In this document: piece by piece, positions 38,898 through 48,169 of the stretch
Position numbering within the stretch: the stretch's first letter is position 1
Layout: each line of letters begins with the position of its first letter
Origin: Gordonia sediminis
GTDB taxonomy: Bacteria > Actinomycetota > Actinomycetes > Mycobacteriales > Mycobacteriaceae
Assembly: GCA_004193205.1 (NCBI GenBank)
Contig: RZUM01000002.1
Coordinates: forward strand, 124,001 to 188,000
Reading direction: 5' to 3'
DNA length: 64,000 nt
The notes under the pieces: generated by a model
Told to the model about the DNA's origin: nothing
The model's input: the letters and a program-made list of their open reading frames with translations, nothing else
Database searches by the model: none
Program-made: the position numbers and the translations under genes

Positions 38898-39977
38898 TCA
38901 GATCGGCAGCTTGCCGCCGAACAACGCGTAGAGCACCGGCAGCATCGCCCGCAGGATCTGCGCCGACACGTCCTGTCCCTGACCGAGCAGCAGCGCGAGT
39001 ACGGCCTCCGGATCCTCGGTGCTCAGCAACTGCTGGACGAACGGGATGACCGTCGCCAGGCCCGCGTCGTCGTCGGCGGTAGTGGTGTCGGCCTGCGGCG
39101 TGGACGTCGGTACCGGGCTGACCGGTGCGGCCGGCGCGGCCCCGCGCGCATAGTCGAGGATTCCGCTGGTGATCGCCATGGCGTATTTCAGCTGACCCTG
39201 CTTACCCGACAACTCCGCCGCCTCGTCGGGATTGGACAGGTTGCCCATCTCGACGAAGACCGCGGGCACCTTGGTGAGGTTCACCGCCGCGATGTCGGAC
39301 CGTGTCTGGATGCCGTTGACGACGCCGGCGTAGTTGGCCTCCGGGAATCCCGCCTTCACGAAGGCGTCCCGCATCATCGTCGACGCCTTGCGGCCCTCGC
39401 CGCCCTGTACCCGGCTCACCGTGGCGTCGGGGACCGGCAGCGAGGGCACGATCATGTGGAAGCCCTTCTTGGCCGCGTCGGCCCCGGCGGAGGTGGAGTC
39501 GGCGTGCAGGCTGACGGCGAGCGCCGCACCCGAACTGCTCGCCGCGGCGGCCCGCTGGTCGATGCAGCCGCCCCAGCCCGTGTCGTCGGGCCGGCTGAGC
39601 ACGATGCGTGCCCCCTGGCTCTCCAGACCCGACTTCACCAGCTGCGCGATCTGCCAGTTGATGGTGTGCTCCGGAACTCCGGTGACCGCGGTGGCCCCGC
39701 TCGTCTGGCAGGCCTTCTTCCCTCCCCGCCCATCGGGAACCTGCGCGTTCAGGTTGTGTCCGGCCGCGCTGCCCTGGTGTCCCGGATCGAGGAAGATGGT
39801 CTTGCCGGCGAGTATGTTGCCGGTCTGTGGCGCGGCAGTCGCATCGGCGGCGTTCACGGTCGCGACGGCGACGGAGGCGACGATCAGTGTGAGCGCGGAG
39901 GTTGCCGCGACGCCGACACGAGTGCGTCGGTTACCGGCCCGCGATGAGAAACGCGCAGTCTTCGAAGTCTTGATCAT
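38898..39977 (-). CDS. N-acetylmuramoyl-L-alanine amidase (Ami1/Rv3717-like, Amidase_3)
   Basis: A protein of 359 aa with an N-terminal signal (TSALTLIVASVAVATVNAAD). Zinc-site residues: His in FLDPGHQGSA, Glu in VPEHTINWQIA, His in VSLHADST and the catalytic Glu in VFVEMGNLSNPDEA. It cleaves the bond between MurNAc and L-Ala outside the membrane during division. An Ala/Pro/Thr-rich linker and a hydrophobic C-terminal tail (about 300-359) are extra to the mycobacterial enzyme. The four 9-bp repeats upstream suggest MtrA control. Confidence 0.92.
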   Translation of the reverse strand: MIKTSKTARFSSRAGNRRTRVGVAATSALTLIVASVAVATVNAADATAAPQTGNILAGKTIFLDPGHQGSAAGHNLNAQVPDGRGGKKACQTSGATAVTGVPEHTINWQIAQLVKSGLESQGARIVLSRPDDTGWGGCIDQRAAAASSSGAALAVSLHADSTSAGADAAKKGFHMIVPSLPVPDATVSRVQGGEGRKASTMMRDAFVKAGFPEANYAGVVNGIQTRSDIAAVNLTKVPAVFVEMGNLSNPDEAAELSGKQGQLKYAMAITSGILDYARGAAPAAPVSPVPTSTPQADTTTADDDAGLATVIPFVQQLLSTEDPEAVLALLLGQGQDVSAQILRAMLPVLYALFGGKLPI

Positions 39978-40041
39978 GTCTTCACCGACGCCCTCGACCC
40001 GCGGTCGGTCGGACGCCGCTCCCCCTCTCCTACGGAACTGT

Positions 40042-40077
40042 TAGCCACACTAGCCACATTGGTCACATTCGTCACAA
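40042..40077 (-). promoter_or_regulatory. Four 9-bp direct repeats, candidate MtrA binding boxes
   Basis: Plus strand: TAGCCACAC, TAGCCACAT, TGGTCACAT, TCGTCACAA, exactly adjacent with a 9-bp period. The GTCACA cores recall the GTCACAgcg-like 9-mer direct repeats described for the MtrA response regulator of mycobacteria. They lie 65-100 bp upstream of the amidase start and downstream of the CobW gene end, so the amidase is the likely target. Confidence 0.6.
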
Positions 40078-40132
40078 GTGAATCAGTCGTTACCGCGTTT
40101 GGAAAATTCGCGACCTGGGCAGATGGAAACCG

Positions 40133-41185
40133 TTAGGGAGCTGTGACGTAGCGGGCGATGCGAAGAATGCCGTGGTCGTCGGGCGTTCCGTCGTCGACGG
40201 CCGCGGCGAGAAGCTCGGTGACCTCGGCACGGTCGAGTCCCGCCCCGATGACGACGATGCTCGTCTTACGCGGTTCCCCGGCCCAGGCCCGCCGCTGCAC
40301 CCGGACGAACCCGCCCACCGAGTGCACGATGTGTTTGTGCCGATGGCCGGGCACGTCGAAGGCGACCACGCCCTTGATGCGGTAGCAACCCGCGGGCGGG
40401 CGTTCGAGAAACCCGGCCAGTCGACGCGGGTTCATCGGCCGGTCGGTCTCGAAATCGGCCGATTCGTAGGCGTCGTGCAGATGCGCGTGCGGGTGATCGT
40501 GATGGTCGCCGTCGTCGCGGCCGGCGCATGCGGCGAACAGGTCGTCGAAGGTCAGCTGCCCGCTGCGCGGTGAAGTCGACGCCGCGCGGTCCGACGCGTC
40601 GAACAGCATCTCCGGATCGACGACGGCCTCGCAGGTGACCACCGACGGCGCGGTGCCGTTGAGTCGCTCGATCGTTGCACGGATGCCCGCCAGTGTGTCG
40701 ACGTCGACCAGGTCGGCCTTGTTGAGCACGATCAGGTCGGCGATCTCGATGTGGCGGTCGATCTCGGGATGACGCACGCGCAGATTCTCGATGCCGCCCG
40801 CGTCGACGACATAAACCAGACCCCCGTAGCGGACGCGGGGATCGGTCATGCCGGTGACCATCCGGATCAGCGCTCGTGGCTCGGCGATCCCGCTCGCCTC
40901 GATCACGATCGCGTCGATCCGCGCCGCCGGCCGCACGAGCCGACCCAGGGCGGCCTCGACACCATCGGCGTCGACGCTGCAGCAGATGCAGCCATTGGAG
41001 AGGCTCACGGTGCCGTCCGCCTGGCCCGCGATCAGCATCGCGTCGATGTTGACGGCCCCGAAGTCGTTGACCAGCACGCCGATACGCGTACCCGACGCGG
41101 TGCGCAACAGATGGTTGAGCAGGGTGGTCTTGCCGGATCCCAGGAAGCCGGCGACGATGACGACGGGGATCGGCGTGCGCGTCAC
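40133..41185 (-). CDS. CobW/COG0523-family GTP-binding metallochaperone
   Basis: A protein of 350 aa. [20 protein letters not shown] (P-loop), [12 protein letters not shown] (the CxCC metal site), [14 protein letters not shown] (switch) and VLNKADLVD (NKxD) identify the family. A His-rich loop ([15 protein letters not shown]) near 235 supports metal handling, probably zinc. The C-terminal CobW domain contains [10 protein letters not shown]. It overlaps the TrhO gene by 4 bases (stop of trhO at 41182). Confidence 0.92.
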   Translation of the reverse strand: MTRTPIPVVIVAGFLGSGKTTLLNHLLRTASGTRIGVLVNDFGAVNIDAMLIAGQADGTVSLSNGCICCSVDADGVEAALGRLVRPAARIDAIVIEASGIAEPRALIRMVTGMTDPRVRYGGLVYVVDAGGIENLRVRHPEIDRHIEIADLIVLNKADLVDVDTLAGIRATIERLNGTAPSVVTCEAVVDPEMLFDASDRAASTSPRSGQLTFDDLFAACAGRDDGDHHDHPHAHLHDAYESADFETDRPMNPRRLAGFLERPPAGCYRIKGVVAFDVPGHRHKHIVHSVGGFVRVQRRAWAGEPRKTSIVVIGAGLDRAEVTELLAAAVDDGTPDDHGILRIARYVTAP

Positions 41186-42066
41186 GGCGCGCCCGTCACC
41201 GTCGGGTCGTCGAAGGTGCGATCGGTCCGACAGTGCCCGCAGAGGACCGCGAGTTCACGCCCGAGCGCATCCGGGAAGTTCGCCACATCGCTGGTGGCAC
41301 CGCCACATCGGGCGCAGCGCCCGACGACCGCGGCGTGATCGGAGAAGTCGAGTCGCATCCGGTTGTCGAACACGTAGAGCGAGCCCTCCCAGAGGCCGTC
41401 GTCGCCGTACTCCTCGCCGTACCGGACGATGCCGCCGTCGATCTGATAGACCTCGCGGAACCCGCGGGTCCGCATGAGGCTGCTGAGCACCTCGCAGCGC
41501 ACACCGCCGGTGCAGTAGGTGATCACCGGCCGGTCCTTGAGGTGGTCGTAGGCGCCGCTCTCGAGCAGTGGCACGAAATCGCGTGTCGTCGAGGCGTCGG
41601 TCACGACCGCGCCGGAGAAACGACCGAGCTGCGCCTCGATCCGGTTGCGGCCGTCGAAGAAGACCACGTCGTCGCCCCGTTCGGCGACGAGGTCGTGGAC
41701 CTCGCGCGGACTCAGCCGGGTCCCGCTCCCGACGATGCCGTCCGCATCGACCCGGATCTCGTCGGGGACACCGAATGTCACGATCTCGGGCCGGACCCGG
41801 ACACTGAGTCGGGGGAAGTCGTCACCGGTACCGTCGGACCACTTGACGTCGGCGTTCTTGAAGGCCGGATACGATCGCGTGGCCTTCACGTAGCGTTTCA
41901 CCTGACCGATGTCGCCGCCGACGGTGCTGTTGATCCCGTGTGCCGACACGATGATCCTGCCCCGTAGGCCGTGCTGTTCGCAGACGGCCTGTTGCCACAA
42001 CCGGATCGCGTCCGGGTCGGCGAGTGGCGTGAAGACATAGAACAGCACGATCTTGGGGGTGGACAC
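41182..42066 (-). CDS. trhO: tRNA uridine(34) hydroxylase TrhO (YceA), rhodanese domain
   Basis: A protein of 294 aa from the GTG at 42066. [20 protein letters not shown] and [12 protein letters not shown] are the N-terminal TrhO domain; [20 protein letters not shown] and [20 protein letters not shown] (active-site Cys in CTGGVRCE) are the rhodanese domain; [20 protein letters not shown] and a C-terminal CxxC pair (CARCGG, CGHCRTD) follow. It hydroxylates U34 in some tRNAs. It shares a 4-base overlap with the CobW gene. Confidence 0.93.
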   Translation of the reverse strand: MSTPKIVLFYVFTPLADPDAIRLWQQAVCEQHGLRGRIIVSAHGINSTVGGDIGQVKRYVKATRSYPAFKNADVKWSDGTGDDFPRLSVRVRPEIVTFGVPDEIRVDADGIVGSGTRLSPREVHDLVAERGDDVVFFDGRNRIEAQLGRFSGAVVTDASTTRDFVPLLESGAYDHLKDRPVITYCTGGVRCEVLSSLMRTRGFREVYQIDGGIVRYGEEYGDDGLWEGSLYVFDNRMRLDFSDHAAVVGRCARCGGATSDVANFPDALGRELAVLCGHCRTDRTFDDPTVTGAP

Positions 42067-42067
42067 A

Positions 42068-42868
42068 GTGCCAGGGTACGGACCGCTGCGCACGCATCGG
42101 GTGGCCGGATGTGTGGTCGCGTTATTGATCGTCGTGATCTCCACCGGGACCACTGCGTGTTCGCTCACCACCGACCCGCAACCCTCGAGCATCGTATTGC
42201 CGCCGACCGATGTGCTCTCGACCGAATCGTTCACCGAATCGACGATGACCACCTCGATCGAACCCACTCCCGACGCCCGTCGGGCTTCATTACCGAACTG
42301 GACGATCGGCCGGATCGTCGCCCTGGCACCGCGCGTCGAGAATTCTCGCTATCACCAGGGCGCAACGACCCCGCAATCACCGCTGACCGAGACCTCCGCC
42401 TTTCACTTCTCGACGCCCGATCACACCGTGAACTGTTCGACCGCGGCAAATGGCGAGGCGATTCTCACCTGCCGCCTCAACTCGCAATCCGCGGGTGCGC
42501 AACCGAGTGACACGCCGACGACATGCCGGTGGGCAGGCAATCTTGTGACGCTGAGCACCGACGGCCCGCAACTCGGTGCATGCTCGAATCGGCATCCGGT
42601 GTTGTTCGGAAGCACAATCGTCGACTACGGCCACACCATTTCCATCTCGCGGTTCTCCTGCCTGGTCGAGACGGCCGGGCTGTTCTGCCTGGAATCCGGG
42701 TCGGGATCCGGATTCTCCTTCACCCCAACGGGTTACCGCAGCGTCACGGCGAGCGACCGTGCTCCGGTGACATTACTCGGAATACCCGATTCGACATCGA
42801 CGACGCCACAGACCGGCTTCGACGCGGCGCCCGAGGTATCCACGACCACCGTCGCCCCCACTTCGTGA
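42068..42868 (+). CDS. Probable lipoprotein, unknown function
   Basis: Up to 266 aa. The N-terminus has a hydrophobic stretch ([16 protein letters not shown]) followed by TTACS, a plausible lipobox with Cys at residue 31. A Thr/Ser/Pro-rich linker follows, then a Cys-containing domain ([39 protein letters not shown]) that could form disulfides outside the cell. The start is uncertain (GTG at 42068 or 42101); the first would lie 1 bp from the divergent trhO start. Confidence 0.62.
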   Translation: MPGYGPLRTHRVAGCVVALLIVVISTGTTACSLTTDPQPSSIVLPPTDVLSTESFTESTMTTSIEPTPDARRASLPNWTIGRIVALAPRVENSRYHQGATTPQSPLTETSAFHFSTPDHTVNCSTAANGEAILTCRLNSQSAGAQPSDTPTTCRWAGNLVTLSTDGPQLGACSNRHPVLFGSTIVDYGHTISISRFSCLVETAGLFCLESGSGSGFSFTPTGYRSVTASDRAPVTLLGIPDSTSTTPQTGFDAAPEVSTTTVAPTS

Positions 42869-42927
42869 TAGTCCACATAATTCGCGACGCTCACTTTTTC
42901 TGGGGATTCGTAATGGGAGGTTCCTTT

Positions 42928-42956
42928 GTGACAACTCAATTGTTGTTGTCTATCAT
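42928..42956 (+). promoter_or_regulatory. Candidate lsr2 promoter
   Basis: GTGACA (42928-42933, one mismatch to TTGACA) and TATCAT (42951-42956) are separated by 17 bp. The surrounding 42869-42975 is clearly AT-richer than the genome, with CAACTCAATTGTTG as a partial palindrome between the elements. That is the kind of DNA Lsr2 binds, so self-repression is plausible. The leader to the ATG would be about 120 nt. Confidence 0.6.
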
Positions 42957-43081
42957 GTAAGCAACCAACAAAGACCAACAAAGGCGGTTGAACGACGCAA
43001 CCACGTTGTCCAGCAGGCGCCGATTCTAGGCGAGATTCACATCCGTAATTCATTCCCCATTCACAGGCAGGAAGGTTCAGT

Positions 43082-43417
43082 ATGGCAAAGAAGGAAATCG
43101 TTCAGGTCATCGACGACATCGACGGTAAGGTGCTCGAGGATTACGAGACGGTTCGGTGGTCGCTGGATGGCAAGACCTATGAATTCGACACTTCCGCCAA
43201 GCACGCGTCGCAATTCCGCGACTCGCTTGAGAAGTACGTGACGATTTCACGTGTGACCTCGTCGCGGGGCGTCAAGAAGGTGGCAATGGCGCCCGCGACC
43301 CGCAGCAAAGAACAGACGAAGGCGATCCGCGAATGGGCCGTCCAGAACGGATATGAGGTCAGCGACCGCGGGCGGATTCCGATGAGCGTGATCGAGGCCT
43401 TCGAAGCCGCCCACTGA
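43082..43417 (+). CDS. lsr2: Nucleoid-associated xenogeneic silencer Lsr2
   Basis: A protein of 111 aa. [40 protein letters not shown] are the N-terminal dimer domain; [20 protein letters not shown] followed by [16 protein letters not shown] is the C-terminal DNA-binding domain with the RGR loop that enters the minor groove. Lsr2 bridges AT-rich DNA and silences acquired genes in Mycobacteriales. AGGAAGG precedes the ATG. Confidence 0.97.
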   Translation: MAKKEIVQVIDDIDGKVLEDYETVRWSLDGKTYEFDTSAKHASQFRDSLEKYVTISRVTSSRGVKKVAMAPATRSKEQTKAIREWAVQNGYEVSDRGRIPMSVIEAFEAAH

Positions 43418-43457
43418 TCCGCCCGGAGATACTCGCAGACACTCGGAGGCCCGAGTT

Positions 43458-44147
43458 GTGTCGGTGTTCGCACTGATCCCGGGTGCCGGCGGGTCCGCCT
43501 GGTACTGGCACAGGGTGGTTGCCGCGTTGTCGACACGCGACCATCGCGCGGTCGCGTTCGAGTTGCCGGCGCACGATCCGACGGCGGACTTCCGCAGGTA
43601 CGCCGACGACTGTGTCGGACAATGGGTGGCGGCCGCCGGCCCCGCCGCATCGTCCGACACGGTCGTCGTCGGCCAATCGCTCGGCGGCTTCACCGCTCCC
43701 CTGCTGGCCGAGCGTCTCGGGGCCGCACGAATCGTGTTGGTCAATGCGATGATCCCGGCCCCGCACGAGACGCCCGCACACTGGTTCGCGACGAGCGGTG
43801 CGCAACAGGCCCGCGCGGCACTGGTCGACGACGAGGGCAGACCGTTCGGCGCCGATCTCGACCCACTGCGGGATTTCTTCCACGATGTTCCCGAATCAGT
43901 TGTGGCCGAAGCGATGTCAATGGGCGAGCCAGAGCAGTCCGACGCGATCCTGCAGTGTGAGTGTCCCTTTGAGTCGTGGCCCGCGCCGGTCACGGTGATC
44001 ACCGGTCGTGATGATCGGTTCTTCCCCTGCGATTTTCAGCGACGGATCGCGAAAGAGCGTCTGGGCGTCGACCCCACGGTGATCCCCGGAGGTCATCTCG
44101 TCGCGCTCAGCCGTCCCCGCGAACTGGCCGACGCACTGCTCGGCTGA
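43458..44147 (+). CDS. Alpha/beta-hydrolase fold protein
   Basis: A protein of 229 aa. ALIPGAGGSAWYWHRVVAAL (oxyanion region), VVVGQSLGGFTAPLLAERLG (nucleophile Ser in GQSLGG), ITGRDDRFFP (Asp) and PGGHLVALSRP (His) give a complete triad. Short members of this type cleave small esters. It starts 40 bp after lsr2. The substrate is unknown. Confidence 0.87.
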   Translation: MSVFALIPGAGGSAWYWHRVVAALSTRDHRAVAFELPAHDPTADFRRYADDCVGQWVAAAGPAASSDTVVVGQSLGGFTAPLLAERLGAARIVLVNAMIPAPHETPAHWFATSGAQQARAALVDDEGRPFGADLDPLRDFFHDVPESVVAEAMSMGEPEQSDAILQCECPFESWPAPVTVITGRDDRFFPCDFQRRIAKERLGVDPTVIPGGHLVALSRPRELADALLG

Positions 44148-44235
44148 TCGACATGATCAAGCGCCTTCACTCGACAGCGGTCTTCTGCGACCATTGACCC
44201 GACATCTGCACCAATCCTCCGGGAGGTCGGGCGAC

Positions 44236-44418
44236 ATGAGCAGCAACAACAACACCTGCGCGGCCGGTGGCGGCGCCATCTACGGGCTGGGCATCTTCGG
44301 CGCGTGGGTCTACTTCTGGCAGCAGGCCGACGGATTCTGGCACTACGTGTGGGCCGTCATCCAGGGCCTGTTCTGGCCGGCCTTCATGGTCTACGACGCT
44401 TTTCAAGCACTGAACTGA
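44236..44418 (+). CDS. Small aromatic-rich membrane protein, 60 aa
   Basis: Start at the ATG at 44236, 9 bases after GGAGG (44222-44226). Two hydrophobic stretches, AIYGLGIFGAWVYFWQQA and WAVIQGLFWPAFMVYDAF, are unusually rich in Trp, Tyr and Phe. Similar short proteins occur widely in actinobacteria without known function. It lies 88 bp after the hydrolase. Confidence 0.72.
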   Translation: MSSNNNTCAAGGGAIYGLGIFGAWVYFWQQADGFWHYVWAVIQGLFWPAFMVYDAFQALN

Positions 44419-44454
44419 CCGCGGCGATTCGCCGGTCGTCACCGAGCGGCGACG

Positions 44455-45939
44455 TCAGCCCGCGGTAGCCGCATGATCGAGCAAGCCACTGCGAACGCCG
44501 AACCGTTCACGCACCCTCTCGAGCGCACGCTCCTGGACGACACGATCACGACGGTGGGTCGCAAGGAACTCGAGGGTCCCGACGAGCCGTCGTGGCAGCG
44601 GGTACCACCGGTCGAAGTCGAGTCCGCACCCGGTGAGCGCCGAGGTCGGCAACGCGTCCGCGACCACACCGATGTTGCGATAGCTCAGCGTCAACATCAC
44701 GAACGGGACCGCCGTCTTCGCCTGGCGGTACACCTCCTGGATATCCACCTCGAAGAGCGGGGTGTCACGAATCTTGTTTCCGAAGAGCAGATGTGTCAGG
44801 TAGTAGCCGGCGAAACTCGACACGTGGAAGGTGGCCGAGCGCGGCTGGATCGACACCACCGCCCCGCTCGCCGACACATATGGTTCGTACGGCGTTTCTG
44901 TGGTCAGCAGGTACCCGGTGCAGTTGACGATCCAACTGCCCGGGGCGACCGGCACAGTCGTCCCGCTGCGCAGGACCATGTCCACCGAGTCGCCGTCGTC
45001 CACCGCGTCCACGAAGTGATCCATGATCACTTCGTGCAGGCCTGCCGCGATGGTCGCGCTCTCCGCCTCGGACAGGATGCCGAGCAGGAAATGGCGCGCC
45101 TCCGGTATCGGCGAGGTCCCGTATAACGATCGGCTCCACTCGACCAGGTCGTCCTCGTTCGTCCCGTCGAAGCGCCGAGCGCACCGGGCGATGATGGCGT
45201 TGGGTCGTACACCCCGCCACCATCGGTCCGCGCCGGACGGAAATGCCTTGTCGCGGTTCAGGAAATAGGACCCGGTACCCGCAACCATATTGACCTGCCG
45301 CCCGGGACGTCGGGTCACGAGGGTGTGCACGGTGTCCATCGCGGTCTTCCCGCTGCCGATCACCCACACCGGCGCATCGTCGTCGGCGACGCCGCGGATG
45401 TCGGTGTGGTCGGGTGAGATCGAACGGACCCGCGACGACGAGACCGCGAGCGGTTCATTCGTCTCGACCCGGAATCCGTACGCCTTGATCAACCGTTTCG
45501 CCGTGATATGCACGGTGCGACCGTCTTTCGACCGGCAGGTGATCCGGACGGCGCCGTCGATCTCTTCGTCGGACTCGAGCGTGTGACCGAACAACTCGTC
45601 GACACGCACGCGTTCGCGGATCACCTGCAGACAGTGTTCGAAATGGCCGAGCACCTCACCCTTCGTCGCGAGATACGACGGCGGGGCGTCGAGTGTCCAC
45701 CCGATGTCGCCGGCGGTGAACAGCTCATGTGGTTGATGCAGCCGCACGAAATCGTAGGTGTCGACCCACATGCCGCCGACGCGATCGCGGCGATCGACGA
45801 GGATGATCCGCTGATCCCGGGCGAGGTAGGTGCTCGCGACGCAGAGGGCGTTCAGTCCGGCGATGCCGGCACCAACGATGCAGACATCGCAGGTCTCGGG
45901 CGATGTCTGGTCGGGCGTGTCTGAAGCTTCATCGGACAT
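44455..45939 (-). CDS. FAD/NAD(P)-binding monooxygenase-like protein
   Basis: A protein of 494 aa. CDVCIVGAGIAGLNALCVAS (FAD Rossmann motif), VDRRDRVGGMWVDTY (second FAD segment), VWVIGSGKTAMDTVHTLVTR (NAD(P) Rossmann motif) and WIVNCTGYLL (FAD-ribose strand). The layout matches class B flavin monooxygenase relatives, although the FxGxxxHxxxW fingerprint is not obvious. Substrate unknown. Single gene between the small membrane protein and the flavohemoglobin. Confidence 0.8.
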   Translation of the reverse strand: MSDEASDTPDQTSPETCDVCIVGAGIAGLNALCVASTYLARDQRIILVDRRDRVGGMWVDTYDFVRLHQPHELFTAGDIGWTLDAPPSYLATKGEVLGHFEHCLQVIRERVRVDELFGHTLESDEEIDGAVRITCRSKDGRTVHITAKRLIKAYGFRVETNEPLAVSSSRVRSISPDHTDIRGVADDDAPVWVIGSGKTAMDTVHTLVTRRPGRQVNMVAGTGSYFLNRDKAFPSGADRWWRGVRPNAIIARCARRFDGTNEDDLVEWSRSLYGTSPIPEARHFLLGILSEAESATIAAGLHEVIMDHFVDAVDDGDSVDMVLRSGTTVPVAPGSWIVNCTGYLLTTETPYEPYVSASGAVVSIQPRSATFHVSSFAGYYLTHLLFGNKIRDTPLFEVDIQEVYRQAKTAVPFVMLTLSYRNIGVVADALPTSALTGCGLDFDRWYPLPRRLVGTLEFLATHRRDRVVQERALERVRERFGVRSGLLDHAATAG

Positions 45940-46017
45940 GGCACTCTCGCGAACAGGACCAATCCAGTATGCGCCCCGTCGATGCGATACCCAAGCGTCC
46001 CGCTTCCCGCGGTGCGG

Positions 46018-47238
46018 TCAGGTGTCCGGCAACCAGGCGTCCGGGCCGAACACCTCGTAGTGGATCTGCGTCGGCGCGATCCCGCGGCCGACGAGCTCCT
46101 TGCGGACGTTCTCCATGAACGGCAGTGGGCCGCAGAGATAGACGATCGCATCCGGCCGGATGTCCACCTGGCTCAGGTCGATCCGGCCCTCGCGGACGGT
46201 GGTCGTGGGCGGACGCACCCCGAGATCCTCGTACCAGTGATGCAGTTCGGCACCGGGCAGCCGGGAGACGAGTTCGGCGAGCTCGAGACGGTGCGCGTGC
46301 CGTGAGGGCGCCCGATCGGCATGGAGAACGGTGACGTAGCGGTCGGTTTCGGTGCGGTCCAGATAGTGCAGCATCCCGATGATCGGTGTACAGCCGATGC
46401 CGGCCGACACGAACAGCAGCGGCGCGGACGAATCGTCGAGGACCAGGTCACCGAACGGCGCCGACACCGAGACCTCGTCACCCTCGAACAGATTGTGGTG
46501 CAGGAAGTTCGACACTTCGCCGGGAGGCATGTCGAGGTTGTCGGCGGTGCGGCCGGCCGGGATCGCCTTGACCGTGATGCCCCAGCGGTTCTGGCCGGGG
46601 GCGCGGGTGAGGCTGTACTGCCGGATCTGCCGCGCCCCGTCGGGCAGGTGGACGCCCACCGAGATGTACTGGCCGGGACGAGCCGTGGGTAGCGGCGAAT
46701 CGTCGGGCGCCGCCAACACGAACGACACCGTGTCCGGTGACTCCTGCCGCCGTTCGATCACGACGAGCGTGCGCCACACGTCGCCCTTCGCGACCCCGGT
46801 CTGCTCGTACAGGGCGTCCTCGCGACCGATCAGGGCCCGCGCCATATCCCAGTACACCTCGTCCCAGGCGGTGGCGACCTCCGGGGTGACGGCCTCGCCG
46901 AGCACCTCGACGATGGCCTCGAACAGGTGCTTGTGCACGATGTCGTACTGCTCGGCGATGACCCCCAACGACGCGTGTTTGTTCGCGATGCGGGCGAGCA
47001 GATCGGCCGGTTCGGGAATCGTGTCGTCGACGAGCATCGTCGCGTAGGCGGCGATCGATCCGGCCAGCGCACGTTGCTGATCACCCTGGGCCTGGTTCCC
47101 GCGGTTGAACAGGTTGCGTTTCAGTTCGGGGTGGGCGGCGAACATCTTCTGATAGAACAGCGGCGTGATTTCGCCGATGGCGCCTCCTACCGCGGGCAAC
47201 GTCGCCTTGACCACTTCGGCCGATTTGGGTGACAGCAT
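46018..47238 (-). CDS. hmp: Flavohemoglobin (nitric oxide dioxygenase)
   Basis: A protein of 406 aa, standard length. Globin domain 1-140 (LSPKSAEVVKATLPAVGGAI; proximal His in EQYDIVHKHLFEAI), FAD domain 150-260 (RPGQYISVGVHLPDG; RQIRQYSLTRAP), NAD domain 265-400 (LLFVSAGIGCTPIIGMLHYL; IVYLCGPLPFMENVRKELVG). It turns nitric oxide and O2 to nitrate with NAD(P)H. GAGGAGGAAGCG precedes the ATG. A 155-bp gap upstream should hold its promoter; no NsrR-like site was recognised. Confidence 0.95.
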   Translation of the reverse strand: MLSPKSAEVVKATLPAVGGAIGEITPLFYQKMFAAHPELKRNLFNRGNQAQGDQQRALAGSIAAYATMLVDDTIPEPADLLARIANKHASLGVIAEQYDIVHKHLFEAIVEVLGEAVTPEVATAWDEVYWDMARALIGREDALYEQTGVAKGDVWRTLVVIERRQESPDTVSFVLAAPDDSPLPTARPGQYISVGVHLPDGARQIRQYSLTRAPGQNRWGITVKAIPAGRTADNLDMPPGEVSNFLHHNLFEGDEVSVSAPFGDLVLDDSSAPLLFVSAGIGCTPIIGMLHYLDRTETDRYVTVLHADRAPSRHAHRLELAELVSRLPGAELHHWYEDLGVRPPTTTVREGRIDLSQVDIRPDAIVYLCGPLPFMENVRKELVGRGIAPTQIHYEVFGPDAWLPDT

Positions 47239-47393
47239 CGCTTCCTCCTCGTTGAGATCCGACGCCGGACATCCGTCACCGTAGGCTCACGGCAGACGGG
47301 CCGAAGCGGAATCGGCGCATCACCCTCTCGTCGGCGTAGACGCGATGTCAGGGAACGCATCCGCGCCTCTCCCGACCGCGGTTCCGACAGGAC

Positions 47394-48113
47394 CTACATG
47401 CGGACCCGCGTGACCGGGCCGCCGACCATGCCGCCGAAGGACAGGTCCTGCGTCACGTCCGACTCCAAGTCACGATGTCCGAGCAGTTGGTCGACCAACG
47501 TCGAAAACAGCCAGGCCTGATAGGACGGCACCGACCACCTTGCATCCTGGGTCACAGCGCGGAACACGTCCTGACCGAACAGCACCCCGACGAGATCGGT
47601 CGCGGTCTCCACGTCGAGACCAGGACGCAACCTGTCGAGTTGGGCCACAGTTGCCACGAGGCGACCTACGCCGGCTCGCCGGCGGGCGGTGACGTCGCGC
47701 CAGAACCGGTCGACAGACGAATCCAGCGCCGTGGCAGCGCCCACTGCCGGCCACAACATCGCCACACGCTCGTAGATGCCGGTTCCGTGCTCGACGGCAA
47801 GTGCGATGGCGCGCTGCCCGGACCGCGCCGCGACCACCTCCTGCATCCACGCAGCGGGCTCGGGCGGCGGGGTCGGTTCGTCCGACCCGGCGGCCGTCAC
47901 CTCGACGACCTCACACAGCAGCTGTCCCTTGGTGCGGAAGGTGTAGTAGACCGTCTGCACGGCGACCCCGGCTTCGGCGGCAATCTGGTTCATCGTCGTA
48001 TCGGCGTAGCCACGAGCAATGAACAGCTCACGAGCGCTCGCCAGCATCCGACTCCGGGTCTGGCGGGCCCGGTCCGCGCGCGAGGTCTTGACGGGTTCCG
48101 GCATGCGGAGCAT
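47394..48113 (-). CDS. TetR-family regulator
   Basis: A protein of 239 aa; a shorter start at residue 4 (MPEPVKTS) is possible. RMLASARELFIARGYADTTM followed by NQIAAEAGVAVQTVYYTFRT is the helix-turn-helix. The C-terminal ligand domain is unassigned. It is divergent from the SRPBCC gene, and an 8-bp-arm inverted repeat sits at the shared promoter, so it likely represses both genes. Confidence 0.9.
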   Translation of the reverse strand: MLRMPEPVKTSRADRARQTRSRMLASARELFIARGYADTTMNQIAAEAGVAVQTVYYTFRTKGQLLCEVVEVTAAGSDEPTPPPEPAAWMQEVVAARSGQRAIALAVEHGTGIYERVAMLWPAVGAATALDSSVDRFWRDVTARRRAGVGRLVATVAQLDRLRPGLDVETATDLVGVLFGQDVFRAVTQDARWSVPSYQAWLFSTLVDQLLGHRDLESDVTQDLSFGGMVGGPVTRVRM

Positions 48114-48137
48114 GCTACTAGAGAAGCCACTAGTAGC
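48114..48137. promoter_or_regulatory. Candidate TetR operator (inverted repeat)
   Basis: GCTACTAG (48114-48121) and CTAGTAGC (48130-48137) are perfect 8-bp arms with an 8-base spacer. The element starts 1 bp before the tetR start and ends 32 bp before the SRPBCC start. Size and symmetry are typical of TetR-family sites. Confidence 0.7.
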
Positions 48138-48139
48138 AA

Positions 48140-48147
48140 CACTAGTG
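48140..48147. promoter_or_regulatory. Second short palindrome beside the TetR site
   Basis: CACTAGTG is a perfect 8-bp palindrome sharing the ACTAG core with the larger repeat 3 bp away. It may be part of an extended or second operator. Confidence 0.4.
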
Positions 48148-48169
48148 ACACCTCTAACCGGGAGCAGTC

